Counted from the first letter of the stretch, positions 22,787 through 36,404 are shown. The stretch: DNA of 64,000 bases from Diatrype stigma (GCA_022225965.2 JAKJXP020000060.1:1-64000); one strand, 5' to 3'. Notes: generated from the letters alone by a model not told the origin. Translations and numbers: made by a program.

Positions 22787-24117
22787 GCGAGGACATGAGA
22801 GGCGAGCCAGGGTAGTTAGGACTTCTGCTCCTCCCCTCTCGGGTGTGCAGGAGCATTCAGCGTAGATAGTTAATATGTCCTACAGTTCTACTATGGGAGA
22901 CTCGTTTTATCGTTAATCGAAAAATGGCCGGTGGACTGGCCATCCGCTCGTAGCAGTCATTATGCGAAAGCGTGCATGGCGCTTGGAATTCACCTTGGGA
23001 TCTCGACAAAATTCGACCTTGCCATGATAAGAGACCGTGGGAAAGAGCAAGGAACTGGAAGAGGGCCGCAATCACGTTCGATGAAAAGAAATCTAATATC
23101 AAAGTTCGTCACGTCAGGGGTAGCGGGATACATCAAGATTGTATGTTTCTGCCTACCCAGAACCACGTAATCAGGCCCCCTTCGTGATATTTTCTCGTCT
23201 TTCTATCTTAGACGCAAGTTGTCAAAGACCATTAAGCACTTCAATCTGAGTAGCATTAACAAGTGATCAACGTACGTAATACGTGATTTCTTCGAAAACA
23301 ACTACAATAGCGAGCAATACAAGATCCAACCCCCGGGTGGCTATTCGCGGTGAAGCGCCATAACATATGTATAACGAATTCGTTCCTTCCTCTATCCGTG
23401 CTCAAGACTGCATATTGAAGCTCGATTTCGTCGTGCTTGTTACCTAGACACAGTATATCAGGAAGGTGAGCGAAACACGGTAAATAAACGGAAGGAGCTA
23501 AATAGGACCGTCCGTCTTTCTCAGGCTGTGTGAGGCAACCTGCTTACCTTCTGACGGCATCACCCTACTTAAGCAATCACATGAAAGCATGGTTGCGTGG
23601 GTTACAGAAGCTCCTTCCAGTTTACACATTGGTATTTCTGACAAAGATAATAACGGGTTGGCAACTACACCGGTGCTTCTCCAACCTTAAATAGGTACCA
23701 GGTAGGCAAGTAGAAAGGAGAAGACTTGAGTTTACAGTCTTCCACTACTAGTACCTCCACTAGTCTGCTACAGGTCTCGTCTCTAAGTTATAGAGTATCG
23801 GCCAGGGCTACAGGAGACGGAAGCCTCACCGCAAGGAAGCACATGCGAGCCTGAACCCGAAATCATAGGGAACATTTCCCACGAAGGTGGCAACGTCTTC
23901 GAAATCAACTCATTGTGGTATCGGACTGCTCGACTGCCCACTCCAGAATTATACTTCCTCCAAGAGTCACCTCCCGGGTTTAGGTTATTGCACAGATATC
24001 GTGGCCTCTACTGCCACCTGCCCTGATCTCACCCAGAGGCTAGATTCACTAGCATCCAAAAACAGCAACAGTCCTTGATGCGACTGCCTGAATCGTGGTA
24101 TCGAAAGATTCAAGGAA
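22787..24117. other. Spacer between dbp9 and the acidic SIM-like protein gene
   Basis: No gene could be confirmed. A short open frame at 23887-24078 in the same direction as the next gene could be an unrecognised upstream exon, but there is no evidence for splicing to it. Confidence 0.45.
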
Positions 24118-25935
24118 ATGGAGGATCATAATCAACATACCATCCCCATCACCGAGGACAACGACGAGATGCTAATCGTCAAAGAGGTTCTCGACAATCT
24201 CGTAAACGACGTTCTTGCCCTAGACCCCGTTGCTCGTGAGCCCACCGACCTGGATGAGGTAGTCGTGGAAGAGATCCTCCAAGGCCTGACAGACGAAGCC
24301 GTGACCTGGCATTTGAATCGTGAGGCATCGAAAGAAGAAGATGAAGAAGAAGTGGCCGTCGCAGAGACAATCCCCAGAGGAGACCTGGTAGACAACGCCC
24401 CTGGCCCTTTGGCTCATACCGCATATGACGACGATGATGCCATCACCCATGTTCCCATCGAACAACAAGGCGGCGAGTCTACACCGCAAGTTGAAGACGC
24501 AGTCATCCAGGACCAGGGCCAAGACCAAGACCTCACAGAGGAGGCTGGAATCTGCCACAACACCACCAACCACGAAGAAGCACCAGCAATAGCAGCAGCT
24601 GAAGAAGACACCGTCGTTATCCTAGACATTCTTAGAGACCTACTAGATGCCTCCGCAGCCTCCGTGCAGCAGGAGCCCCAGCGAGCAGTAGAAACCATAG
24701 TGAGCAACGAGGACCCGGTGCTCGCCACGCTGCTCGCCACGCTGCTCGCCCGCGCCAGCGCCGAGGAACAGCGTCGCGCGCCGGCCGTCATTGTCATCTC
24801 CTCCGACGAGAGCGATGGCGACGATGAAGATGATGGCGGGTCCATGTCCTTCACTGCAGCCCTTGCGCGATATGGAAAGAAGAGGACTGGCCAGGGGAAA
24901 CGGGAAGACGGCGGGAGCACTAGAGCCTCCGACGCCACTCCATCCTCGCCGTCCCCGTCCCACCCGCACATCCTCAACTCCATAGAAGGCGACGACGACA
25001 CTCACACCGCTGACGCTCCTACTATTAATCTGGGCCACCACCGCGGGAAGGACCGCCCTGCCTCGGACTCCCCTCAGGGACCCCCGGTTTCCATTGCCTC
25101 TTCCGAGCCTAATGTCCACAACCGTGCCCCGTCATCGTCCAACGGCAGCGAGGCCACTGGTAGCAGTACGGCTAGCACCGACGCCAGCAACGACAACAGC
25201 AACACCAAAAAGAACATCGTAGAAAGAATCCGGCAGCACCGTGCCGAGATCATCTTCCACAAGCACGCGTACGCCGCGCGGCAAAAGGGACGGTATGAGC
25301 GTCCTTCGTCCACGTCTTCGTCTTCTGATGACGACGACGACGACCCCCCCTCTGTTCATGGTTCTTCTTCTGATGACGACCCCGATGAAGACCGCGAAGG
25401 CCACGACAACTCTCCCTCTCCAGAATTTCGATACCGACCGCCAGGTGGTAGTAGTCGCGGTGTCGGTAGTCGCGGTAATGCGATTCGTCACGTCGACGGT
25501 AAAAGTCGCGTCGGCGGTGGCGGTGGCGGTGGCGGTGGCGGTGGCGGTGGCGGTGGCAGTAACAGTGGCAGTGGTAGACAGCAGCAGAAGCCGACCAAGG
25601 TCATCGATCTGACTCTCGACTCATCCTCCGACGAGGACGAGACCCCCGCTGGCCCCCCTGCTCGGCAGCAGAACCGGGTCGTCGTTGCTGCTGGGAGCAA
25701 GAGGAAGAAGGGGACTACGGTCGCTCAGAAGGAGAGCGGCAGGGTTGCGGAGGGCGATCAGCCGAGCAGGAAGAAGCTGAAGATAAGAGATACAGCAAAA
25801 GCAGCGCCGCCACGACCAGCGGCAGCAGCCGCATCTGCTAGCCAGGGAAGAGGCATTGGCGGTATGGGCCGGATCGCCGCCCGCTTAGCGGCTGCTGCTG
25901 AGAGAAGGAAGCGTGGGCTGCATTGGAGATATTGA
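24118..25935 (+). CDS. Acidic low-complexity protein with SUMO-interaction-like motifs
   Basis: A single 605-residue frame begins at 24118. I do not recognise a known family. The protein is strongly acidic and mostly disordered, with Ser/Asp-rich runs, a poly-Gly tract (about 25513-25557) and Lys/Arg-rich patches near the end (GSKRKKG, SRKKLKI) that could be nuclear signals. Two hydrophobic-then-acidic motifs fit the SUMO-interaction consensus well: VIVISSDESD at residues 224-233 and VIDLTLDSSSDEDE starting at residue 495; a third weaker one (VVILDIL) lies near residue 168. I see no RING, so there is no direct support for a SUMO-targeted ubiquitin ligase. A nuclear scaffold that binds SUMO-modified partners is a reasonable inference. 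Coding status rests on length and composition. Confidence 0.7.
   Translation: MEDHNQHTIPITEDNDEMLIVKEVLDNLVNDVLALDPVAREPTDLDEVVVEEILQGLTDEAVTWHLNREASKEEDEEEVAVAETIPRGDLVDNAPGPLAHTAYDDDDAITHVPIEQQGGESTPQVEDAVIQDQGQDQDLTEEAGICHNTTNHEEAPAIAAAEEDTVVILDILRDLLDASAASVQQEPQRAVETIVSNEDPVLATLLATLLARASAEEQRRAPAVIVISSDESDGDDEDDGGSMSFTAALARYGKKRTGQGKREDGGSTRASDATPSSPSPSHPHILNSIEGDDDTHTADAPTINLGHHRGKDRPASDSPQGPPVSIASSEPNVHNRAPSSSNGSEATGSSTASTDASNDNSNTKKNIVERIRQHRAEIIFHKHAYAARQKGRYERPSSTSSSSDDDDDDPPSVHGSSSDDDPDEDREGHDNSPSPEFRYRPPGGSSRGVGSRGNAIRHVDGKSRVGGGGGGGGGGGGGGGSNSGSGRQQQKPTKVIDLTLDSSSDEDETPAGPPARQQNRVVVAAGSKRKKGTTVAQKESGRVAEGDQPSRKKLKIRDTAKAAPPRPAAAAASASQGRGIGGMGRIAARLAAAAERRKRGLHWRY
25513..25557 (+). 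repeat. (GGTGGC)n poly-glycine tract
   Basis: Alternating GGT and GGC codons encode about 15 consecutive glycines in the acidic protein. Confidence 0.9.
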
Positions 25936-26648
25936 GTGCGTGATGCCATCCTCCTATATAGGTAGGTAAGCGGTTGGGGCGGATGGATGGGTGGATGGAT
26001 GAATGGCTAGGGCTTTGGGGGCGTAGGTTATTAGCTATGGGATAGATAAGCTCGTATATCTACCTATAACTGGGTAGGCAGGCATTTCGACATTTGTAAC
26101 TTCAGTCAAGGGCAAACGCCCCCTAGTTATTAGCAGCCAGCTAGCCAATTTCATGAACTTTTCCCGATTGACACTAACCTACAAAAGTCGCTTGACCTAC
26201 CTACCTACCTGGTCGCAGGTTTGGTTGGTTGTCACTCACCTTCAAGTAGGCAGGACAGAATCACTGACGATCACGAAAAGGCACGAGCAGGCGGGAGGAG
26301 GGACATGACCCATCCTCAAATGATTCGTTAGTAGTAGATAGGGTTCACTCGATAATATGACGATAGGGCATCCCCTGTAGTGGGCGCCCCTATCTATCCT
26401 AGAGTAAAGTACGTACAACGCACACCCAAGCCCACACACCCGCGTGTACTACCTATGCTATGTTATGCTCAAGAATACGGTACCGGGACGTGCTGTGATA
26501 CTCCTTGCTGGATGTCCGCCCTTTCCCTTTTGGTGGTGGCGGTGGTTGTGGTATGATAATGGTATGTATGGTACGTGATATCAGCCAGATTTTGGCGTTT
26601 TCGTGCAGCTATGTTAGTTTTGTGCAATTCATTCGGACCATCCCTGGA
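25936..26648. other. Spacer between convergent genes
   Basis: The 3' ends of the acidic protein gene and of mot1 face each other across 0.7 kb. A GGAT/GGATG-type short repeat lies just after 25980. No gene is visible. Confidence 0.5.
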
Positions 26649-29600
26649 TCAGTTCATGGTCTTGAGGAAGCCGTCGAGATCGAAACTGTCCTCGTACTCC
26701 CGGGCCGAGTAGAGCTCTCCCAGCTCGTCCATCCAGCCCTTCTTCCCCGGCGCGCGCACGTCGCCCGTCTCCACGTCGACCATATCTTCCTCGCGACCTT
26801 CGATGCCTCCCTGTGGCTTGTCCGTTATGAGATTCGGCCCCGCGTCGCCGAGGTTGAAGAGGTCTAGGATTTGGTCCGTGTCCTAATAGTTTTGTCTGGT
26901 TAGTCTGACTATCATGTGTGGAAAAGGGGGGGGGAGGAAAGCCGGATGTGTGAGGAAATAAAAAGGGGTGAGGTGGAGACAACACTTACCATTGTGCCTA
27001 ATCCCGCGTTCTGTTGGTTCACAACGGTTGAGGCCACGTCTATCTTGAAGGCCTGGAGATTCAAAATTTTCTCCTCTAGTGTACCGCGGGTGATGAGCCT
27101 ATAAACGTTGACGACCTTCTTCTGACCGATACGGTGAGCGCGGTCCATGGCCTGTAGATCTCTTTGCGGGTTCCAATCATGCTCCACGAAAATGACGGTG
27201 TCGGCACCTGTCAGGTTGAGACCAAGACCACCCACACTGGTTGTGAGTAGCAGGCAGTCATAAGATGGATCCTTGTTGAATTTGTTCACGATATCTTGTC
27301 GTTTGTTGGCCTCAACTGAACCGTCAAGTCGGAGATAGGATACGGACGGAAGCAGCTTCTTCAGAACAGTATTCTGGACCATATCCAACATCTCTTTCAT
27401 TTGACAAAAAATCAGGGCACGGTGTGGTTTGATAGGTTGATACAGGGGATCATTCGAATCAGTCCCTTCCACGCCGATACCGCAGTCTATCAAGAGATCT
27501 CTGAGCGCTGTGAGCTTGGGAGCGTGGGAGGCATCCTCAACGGTAGTGCCCGACTTGGCGAGAAGGCGTTGTGTGTCTTCATAGAGTCCATTGCTTGGCG
27601 TCATGACAAGTGCTGGCGAATTGCAGAGCTTCCGCATATATTGCAGGGCTTGGAATATGTGTTGCTTGGCTTCCTTGTCGTCGCGACCGGCTTGTGCTTG
27701 GAGCTTCTTGCCTTGTCTCTTGGTAAAGTCATCGAATAACTTCTTCTGTAGTTCGCTAAGGTCGCAGTAATAGTTCTGAAGGATCTTGGGCGGTAGATCA
27801 TCAAGCACTTCTTCCTTGAGACGGCGGAGCAGGAATGGTAGAACCTGCTTGTGTAAAGCTTCGATTGCTAGAGCGCCGGCTTCTTGCTCCTTTGAGGAAG
27901 CTTTGCTGAATCGACTTGCGGCAATTGGCTTCGCGAAACGATCCAAGAATACCTTTTCGGCACCTAAGAAGCCAGGCATCAGGAAATCGAATAAAGACCA
28001 GAGCTCCAACACATTGTTCTGGATCGGAGTACCCGTTAGGATAAGCCGGTGGTTGCTAACTAGCTTCTTCACTGCCATGCTGATCTTTGCCTTGGGATTT
28101 TTTATGAGATGGCCCTCGTCGAGGACAATGTAGTTCCAGTTTTGTTTCTCAAGATACTCGGTATCATTACGGCAAACTTCGTAAGAAGTGATGACTAGAT
28201 CAGTTGTCGCGAACTGTGCAGCTTTGGATCTCCGCTCAGCCGGCGGACCAACGAAAGCGGTGACGTTCATAAATGGTGCATAGGCCTTGATTTCTTGTTG
28301 CCAATGCCCCGAAAGAGTGGGCGGGCAGACGATGAGAGATGGAAGCTTCCGGACATCGGAAGCGCCTGTTTTCTTGAACTCTTCCGCCCTGTTATAATGG
28401 TCACTCGCGACGATGCAGATGGTCTGCAGGGTCTTTCCGAGACCCATATCATCGCAGAGAATGCCATGTAGGTGATACTTGTTGAGAAAGTGCAACCAGT
28501 TGACACCGTCCTGCTGGTATGAGCGTAGTTCGGCATTGATAGCCACGGGAATCTTGAATGGCTCGACCTTTTTCGGGTCAAGCAGCTGGGCAATGAAAGT
28601 TCGTTCTCGATCTCTACCCCTAAGGAGTTCCTCCGAAAGGCCTGGTGGGTCTGGAATGCCAGCCTCGAGAGGTACAAGCTTCACCAGAGTGGCAAACGAC
28701 GTGGTTGCGATAAGTCGGATATCGTTGTCTGAGTCGCTCATGCGACCTAGGACAGGCACGATAAGGAAGATAACATAGGGGAGAATGCCATCTCCCATGA
28801 CTGCGATCAAATGGTAAATAGCTTCGATCGCGCCTTGGCGGAAGTTAAGATCCAGCGGGTTGCTAATAGAGGGCAGCACCTTTTCTACCAAGGCGGTCAT
28901 ACCCTCGATTGTGATGACGCTGCAGATTGTGGCCATACATTTCGCGGCCATATACCGGAAAACGGACAGTTTCGAGTGGAGAGCTTTGATGATGAGAGGC
29001 ACCTGTTGCATGACAAACGAATGGAGTTGCGTATCGAGAGTAGGAGTCAGGGTTCGGATAACGGACATTGCATCGACGATCTCCTGTCCAAACGTATTCT
29101 CGGGATCCTGGGCCTCCGCGGGCAGATCGCCAGAAAATGCCTTGATGAGTGGCTGTTCCATGAAGGTCCTTAAACTGGACACCATGTTGAAAAGCTCTGC
29201 ACCGAAGGTGCGAGCAAGGATCTCCAGAGCCTCTTTAGCTCCACGTCGGGTTATGCGAGCGGCTTTTGCTTCAAGAGCGAATTTGGTGGCATCGGCGCCA
29301 TGGTCTACTCGATCCTCTTCCTTCTGCATGGACAGAATGTTGCTGGTCTTGGTGGCATGTACAGGGAACTCTGGTGTCTCAGCAACCTCGACACAGGAGA
29401 ACTTGACCAAGTTAGCAACAACTTTGTCGGCTGGTCCCCGACGCCCCTTTTCAGTAAACAGCTGTACTAAGCGGCCGATTGTTTCGGCAGAGCGACTCTG
29501 GAGCTGCTGGTTCTCTTCAAGCTTAATACTGTCCATGATTGCCTTGATGAGCGGGCTAGGCTTTTTAGGCAGTACCTTCACTGCAATGAGCGCACAAGCT

Positions 29601-32600
29601 GCAGCGGCTTTAATGCGGGTGTCACGCGCGTCTTTAATAATCTTAGCTTCGTCCATCGCTGCTATGGTGGCTATGCGGGCATCGTTGAGCTGTTGGCTAG
29701 CAATCAGACGCTGCGCAGGCGCCATCGCCTTCTTCAGTCGATCATAATCATCCGTTATGCACTTTTCAGCAGTGACAAGAGAGAAAGCATTCGGGCCGGC
29801 GTCGGCCTCGCCTTGAACCAATACAGCCAAGGTCGGTAGCTTGTGCTGTGCAACTTTCCCATGGTCCCGGAACAGATTCATGAGCTGTTGGCATTGCGAT
29901 CGGACTCGCTGGACATAAGTTACAAGATCCTGGTACTGCGCTGGCCGTTCAGCGTCGATGATTTTCTGCAATTCATTCGCATATCTCGAGGTATCGGCTT
30001 GCGAGATGGCACAATTCCTGGCGTACTCATCTATAACAACACACGCAGTGAGCTGAGTCGAAGAAAAGGACGAGGTTAGACCTGGGATCAATGTTGCATC
30101 GAATGCCTCTAAGAACGGTTGCGGTACGAGGGCCATTATCAATCCCATTGCTGAAGCAGCGGACACGCGGGACCGAATAAGAGTGTCCATACCGACGAGA
30201 TCCACGTCTCCCTGCATCATATGGCCATCCAGATCATGAGAGTGTGAAGATGTGGGCGGCTCGTCGACTTTGGTCGATTTTCTGCGGCGTTTTGCGGCTC
30301 GCTCGCCCCCTTCAGGTTCGGAGCCTTTGCGTGCGACGGGGGGGATGAACCCGCGCACCTGATACGTGCCACCTGATGGTTTCTGGAAAAGGGCCCCATT
30401 CATTGGTATAGGGTTGCGTGCCACTCCGATAGGATGTAGAGTAAGTTGCATTAGAGCATCGATGTGCGGTGCGAATTCATTGGCAAGAACCTCGGGTTTT
30501 CGCGCCAGACATTTCACTAAGGCGGCCCAAAGTTCCATGGACATGTTCAAGGTGTTGGGATCCCGCTCCACCAGGACGTTTTGGAATATTAGTCGAAGCG
30601 TCCGGCCATCGAGCCAGCCCTGCGATTCCTCGCCTAGATTTACGAACGTTGTCAGTGCCTTGAGGACAGCAAGACGGACAGAGGTGATCGTATGCCGCAG
30701 GAATGGATATAAGCGTGGTACTAGAAGTGTAAAGGACCTCTCCTCGTCTTGTTCTGCGGATTGCTTCATGGCGTCTAAAACTTCTGGGAAGCTGCAGAGC
30801 GTAGCTAGGAGGTCCATGATCTTGCCAGTACTGGCGCTCAGATCATCACCTAAGCTGGATAAGCTTTCCCAGACAATAGCGATGAGTTCATCCAAGGCGG
30901 CTGGACGAAGCCGAACAAATTCCTGCGCTATGGGTATCAATGTTGCCGCGCTAACAGATCGGACATCGTCATCGCTGTCGCCGAGGCCTTTCATGACAGC
31001 CTGGATTACACCATCAATCATGTGGCTGTGTTGTAGAAGCAGATCCTTTCTAACTGCCACTACGTATCGGAGGCCTACCATGCCACCGTGACAGACAGCC
31101 CAAACGGGTTTTTCGAGACCAAGATCCTGCTGCATTACCATCCTCAGCAGGACTTGGTAAATGGTATAGACCGATTCGGGTGGCACATGCTTCAGACAAG
31201 AGCCCAATGTCTGGCCAATGGTTTCCCGTATAGGGGCAACTGACGTGTCAGATGCATAATCAGTAAACCTGTCCAGCATGAGCACGCAACAGAGCCGACA
31301 AGCAATGTCATCAAGCCATCTACGATTAAGAGAATCATTCTCCGTTCTTGATTTCCCTCGTAGCCGGCCGGCTCCCCCGCCATGAACTCGAAGGATCTCC
31401 CTGAGTCCCAGCGCGGCACCATGCCGCGTTTCCCATTGCGAATCAAAGATGTCGATCTTGAGAAACTCGCATAGGCGCTCATATGGCCACTCTGCACCCT
31501 GTAGCTCATCCTCCACCTCAATCTCGGTTTTGATGGATGCAACAGGACCCTTGAACTCTGACACGATTTTCTTCTCCTCGTCTACATCGGCTGGCCGATC
31601 GAGACTGAAGTAATCGGCCTTTGCATTCTTCTTCGGGTCAGCATCGGGCATGGGCGTGTCATCAAGACCATCGGACCCTGCCGTGAAGGAACGGCGGATC
31701 GACAAGTCACCGAAACCGCCCTTGCCCTGAGCAGCTTTTTGTGCGTCTCTCTTACGCTTCCGCTTCAGGACATTCAACTGCCGAGCACTTAAACCAGACT
31801 CTTCAGGTGCTTGGCTAGGCGTCGGGACGCTGAGGCTGTCCTGGCGCGCCAGACCGTTGGCAGCAACATTTGTGTCTTGTGGTGTGGTAGGGCTGGCAGA
31901 TTTCTCGATATTGGGGGGCATCTCATCATCCTCGAAGCGTCTTCCCAAGAGACCAAGTCGACCCACAAGAGTCTTCTTCTGATGAGCGAGGCGCGCTGCA
32001 GGCTCCAGGCTGAGACTAGCCAGACCGTAATCTACATTGCCTGTTCTCAGCAGTTCCCGGCCGTATCTCAATATGGTGGAAACGTCTAGAGATGCAGGCG
32101 TAAAGTAGTCTTCTAGGGGCAATGCAGCCTCGACCGCTTCTTCCTTCTTCACATGGCCATTCTCTGGAAGCGCCTCCTTAGTGATTATCTGGCCCTCATC
32201 CTCATTTGGATCATACAGAGGAGCATTCTCGATTATTTTACCAAGAGCTTTGGCAGCTGTGGCTCGAGTGTCCCAGTCCTTGGCGCGAAGATATGGCACT
32301 ACTCTAGAGAGAAGGTTGAACAGTTCCTCGGGGTGTTGTTTTTGCCAGTCTGCCAGTTGGTTGACAGCGGTGTCTTTGATCAGTTTAGTGCTTCCCGTCT
32401 CGAGGATCCTACAACCAAATCAGCTTTGACTCTGGATACGGGCTGGGCGCTGACGCAAGCGGTTCAGGGCTGCCACGAAGTGTACTGCAGGCCACCATGG
32501 TTGGTCTGTGGCAGTAGGCATGAAGCTGGCCATTGTGCTACCAAGCTGTATTGCCCAGATAGAAGTTCTCGGTAACAAGGACAACCTGCACCCGGACTTG

Positions 32601-32754
32601 AGCAAGGGTAGGAGGTAGGATAACGTAATGAAAGGGTCGTGCTACTCACGTGACGAGACGATCGAGTCTGTTACACCGGGTTAGTGATGTCTGACGATGC
32701 CTGACTATGTATACAATTATACGTGAAAGGACGAGATAGTTACCTGGACGCCAT
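26649..32754 (-). CDS. mot1: TATA-binding-protein-associated Swi2/Snf2 ATPase Mot1
   Basis: Mot1 (human BTAF1) uses ATP to strip TBP from DNA and so redistributes it among promoters. Four exons (32754-32744, 32667-32650, 32408-26990, 26882-26649) keep phase and encode 1893 aa, close to the yeast protein. The first two exons are only 11 and 18 nt and rebuild the family N-terminus MASRLDRLVTILETGSTKLI. Residues up to about 1250 form HEAT repeats that grip TBP. The C-terminal Snf2 motor contains Walker A (DDMGLGKTLQT, near residue 1325), DEGH (VLDEGHLIKN), LTGTPIQNN and the motif VI region ending QAMDRAHRIGQKK. The last exon ends in the acidic tail typical of the family. No frameshift or missing motif was found. 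Confidence 0.95.
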
Positions 32755-35700
32755 CCTTACTAAACACTTATGGGCTGCAGTGCCGATGGTTGGTTCAATG
32801 TCATTTCATTATGAGCCGATACTATAAAGGCCTTAAGTCAGTCCATCAACCCGTGAGCCTTGCGGTCTTGCACCTTGCGTCTGGCGTTTTGCGTGCAGTT
32901 CAAGCAATTCATATGCCATTGCGCCTGGCAAAACAATGGGGCTGTGGATAGATGTGGTGGCCTGCCTATAGGCTGGGGTGAGCAGGGTGACAGGGTGACA
33001 GGGTGATATGCAAGTGGACGGGACTAATAGAGACGCGGTGCAACGTTCAATTGGTCCAACTAATTAGGTTGTTGTAAGTGAGCAAGGAACAGCCGTAGTC
33101 TAAGCAGGCGAGACCGTTGAGAGGCTGTGCCATGCTATTGATGCCCTACAAAGCCTCATAGAGTTGCACGATATTCGAGATTGCACAGCCAGGCCAATAG
33201 AAGACGAGCGCACATGCAACACAAACCCCCCGCTTACCCTAGCTGGGGAGTTGTAGAAGGCTATAGGTAATAGACAACAGGCAATAGAATAAGGAGGTGC
33301 AGACGGCTGGTAATGATGTCATGGGAAGAGAAGCATGCGTCGTTAAGTGTTAAGTTGCTGTTGCTGCAGGTGATGGAACGGGCTTACAAAGGCAGAAGGT
33401 TAGGGAGGTAGAACTTGGAAGTTGTTATGTACTTACCCGATGAGTAATCAATGTTGTGAATGCTTCAGAGTCAACACCAAACCGAGCCCTGTAAGAGGTA
33501 ATGCGATACTCATATACAAGGGTCTGTGTGTCTATCTGGAAGGGGTGGTAGTGGCTGTCGGTTTCCTCTCCCAGCTCAATAATAATTTAAAGTTTGAGGA
33601 AAGAAGAATATTAATCAGGGAATGAGGCGAACATTAATGCCCAAATGCCCGAGGAAGAAGTCGCAAGGGAAAGACGATTCTATCAAGGTTCACTGAGAAG
33701 GGTTGATATAAAAATCATTAATGTGTTGTATGTATCGTCGGCGCCGGCGTCGATGGGCTCAAGCTGGGCTGCACTATAACGAACACACTTTTTGATTGGT
33801 CTCGGAATGTCAAGACGGTAAATAAATACGGGTCGGGTTGTGGTGGTTAGCTGTGGTACGTGCGTGTGTGCGTGCCTGCGTGCCTGCCAGCCTGCGTTGG
33901 TGCCCTGAAGACCTCAAATGCAATCAGCGCAGGGGGCTTGGCGGCTTGGCTGCTTGCTGGTGCGGTCGCGGTGGTGAGGATGCAGCTGGTGGAGGGAGGG
34001 CGGAGGGCTTGTCGAAAAAATTGCGGGATGCGGCGAGTTTGGAGGGCTTTTTGCGAAGTGGGCGGTAGCGACCTCTAATATGTCTAATGCCGTACTTTTA
34101 TACACGTTGCCAGGCACGTATCTGTCCCCATTCCCCCCTTCTTTCGTGTTCTGACTGGTCTAAGCTCTGCCAACTGCCGGATCCAAGTGGCACCTTAATT
34201 TTACAGTCATTTTTCCTCAGTCTTCCACCCTGCCAGCCTCTGAGCAGCCCTTGACAGTCGGCAGCCCCCAAGCCTGTATGTACGTAACTACGTACTAGGT
34301 AGCCCTAGGTAGCCGCGTCCCGTGGCTGGTTGAGTCAGGCTTTCTGGCAGTTGCGCGTGCTACTTTCCACTTTCCGATTTCGCCATTGACTTTTTTCTTT
34401 TCTCCTCATCACTGCTAGATTACCTACGCACTCAACTAGTAACATTGAACTGTTTCTTATTTTGCTTCCTTCCTGATGCAACCACGGAATGGATTTTCGT
34501 TGGTTATTCCTTCAGTACACATGGATCTATCTGCCTTCGTTGTACCTAGTGTTGCGCATCTTGCTCTTTTCGCTTGATGATTAGTGCCGATCTATTTCGA
34601 ACCTAATCCCATCGGGGTCTCGCCTACTATTAGCAAAATTCTCATAGTGATGATTATAGCGCTAATAACACCTTCACTACCCATGTACTTCGTACTATGT
34701 ACATCGTTTGAAGTTCGAATACCCATATAACCTGCTCGGTAGGTATCATGATTAGGTATTTTTTGTGTTGATTCAGCTCCCTAGACGCCCTGCTTGTGTT
34801 CAGCCTCCTTGTCTATAGGCACTGATGGCATCGTGCTATGTAGTATACCCCACGCATAGAAAACGGAGTAACGATTCGACTGTATTTGACCCAACGGACA
34901 AACAGACAGATTCATTCAGCAAAGCTCCGAGTCAAGATATGTAGACTTCAGTTTTATACCGCTGCTTCTGATGACTGTTTAAGACAAGTTCACTGCCGGC
35001 CTTACCTGACGATTCACTATGACTACATAGAACTGGAATGTAACAACAAGTCCCTAAGAAGCTGTTCTGTTGTATAAGGTATGTAGTCATGAGCGCATGT
35101 GAGAGGTTGATGCAATCAGCGTTAATTCGGATGCCGGGGTATAGAACTACCTGCCTGGCTACCTGCCTGCCTAGCCCTTGCATATAATATATCCACACAT
35201 ATAAAATGTCGCGATCCTCCCGGCGCAGGTATGATTAAAGAATCTTCATGAGTTATTATGAACAGTACTTCGTAAGCATGTATGCAGTCTGGCAGTTTGC
35301 AGCTTCTCAAGCATGAGCTACGCATCTCGATCCACTGCCGGGCTTTCATGTCTGTAATACGTGTTACAGCAGACAGGGAATTTCTTGTCCGATGGTGTAA
35401 GAATATGCTCAAACAATTATTCGACCGTGCAAAAACTAGTCGACGGCGGGAGCTGACGATTGCCGATGGCTTGCATGGACGAGACAGGGATTACTTACTA
35501 GGAGGACTGGTGATCAACTCACCTCGGCTGTCCTGACGAAGACTTAGTCCATCGTTGAGACCCTTGTTGGAGACCATTCGTGAACCAGTCACTGGAGGTG
35601 CATGAATACCTATTGTATTCGTAGTTGTCTTGACCGAAAGGTGTCCCCCGAAAAATCTAGGAAATCTTGATACCTGCACACTCAACACATAGTATGTAGT

Positions 35701-36404
35701 GCTATCTAGTCTAATAACTGAACGGGGAGGACAGGATCTTCGGTATCATTCGCGTCCAACAAATGCAGGGTCATTCCATTTCTGTAAGGCTGCCCTTGCA
35801 GCAACCTTGCAACTGAGGGCTCTGAATCTCGGCCCGGCTTATCTGCCCATCAGATTCAAGCACCAGACTCAAGGTCACCTGCATGTTCGGAAACAGAATG
35901 TACAAGCGTTGTCTTATAAGCATATCAGCCACTTTGAGGTTGATGAAACCTGGAAGAGAAGGAAGTTGTGGCTGAGTTGGGGACTAACAAGGCCATGGTG
36001 CAGGAAGGGTAGACTAGACTCAAATGGTCTAGTGACCTCCACTATAATTCCGCCGCCGTCTGATTGGATGGGTGAAAGTTGCTGCAAGAAACTAGGCGAG
36101 TTAACAGCTTAGCTAAGGTATGTATGTATGTATGTAGAGAGCTCTCATCAGTTACGTTCAGGTACCTAACTACCTCTACTCTTGCTTTTACGCGCGCCTC
36201 GTCGCAACGCGTCCCCTCTCAAACCTGAGCCAAATTTACTTGACTCGACGTAACAAGATCCATCCCATGCAGCTTCTCACCTTCAACCCCGCCACAACGT
36301 CGTCGCAAACCAATTACGAGACTCACTTCACGTTTATAGCGACTGCGCGACACTGATTTTGAGATTGACTCCGAGCTGCCCCATCGGCAGCAACCTCTGC
36401 GACC
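32755..36404. other. Large divergent spacer between mot1 and smc3
   Basis: This 3.6 kb has only short broken frames and no tRNA that I can fold. It should contain the promoters of two divergent chromatin genes. TGTATG repeats lie at 36118-36136, about 270 bp upstream of the smc3 start. It is unusually long for two housekeeping promoters, but nothing in it identifies a further gene. Confidence 0.5.
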
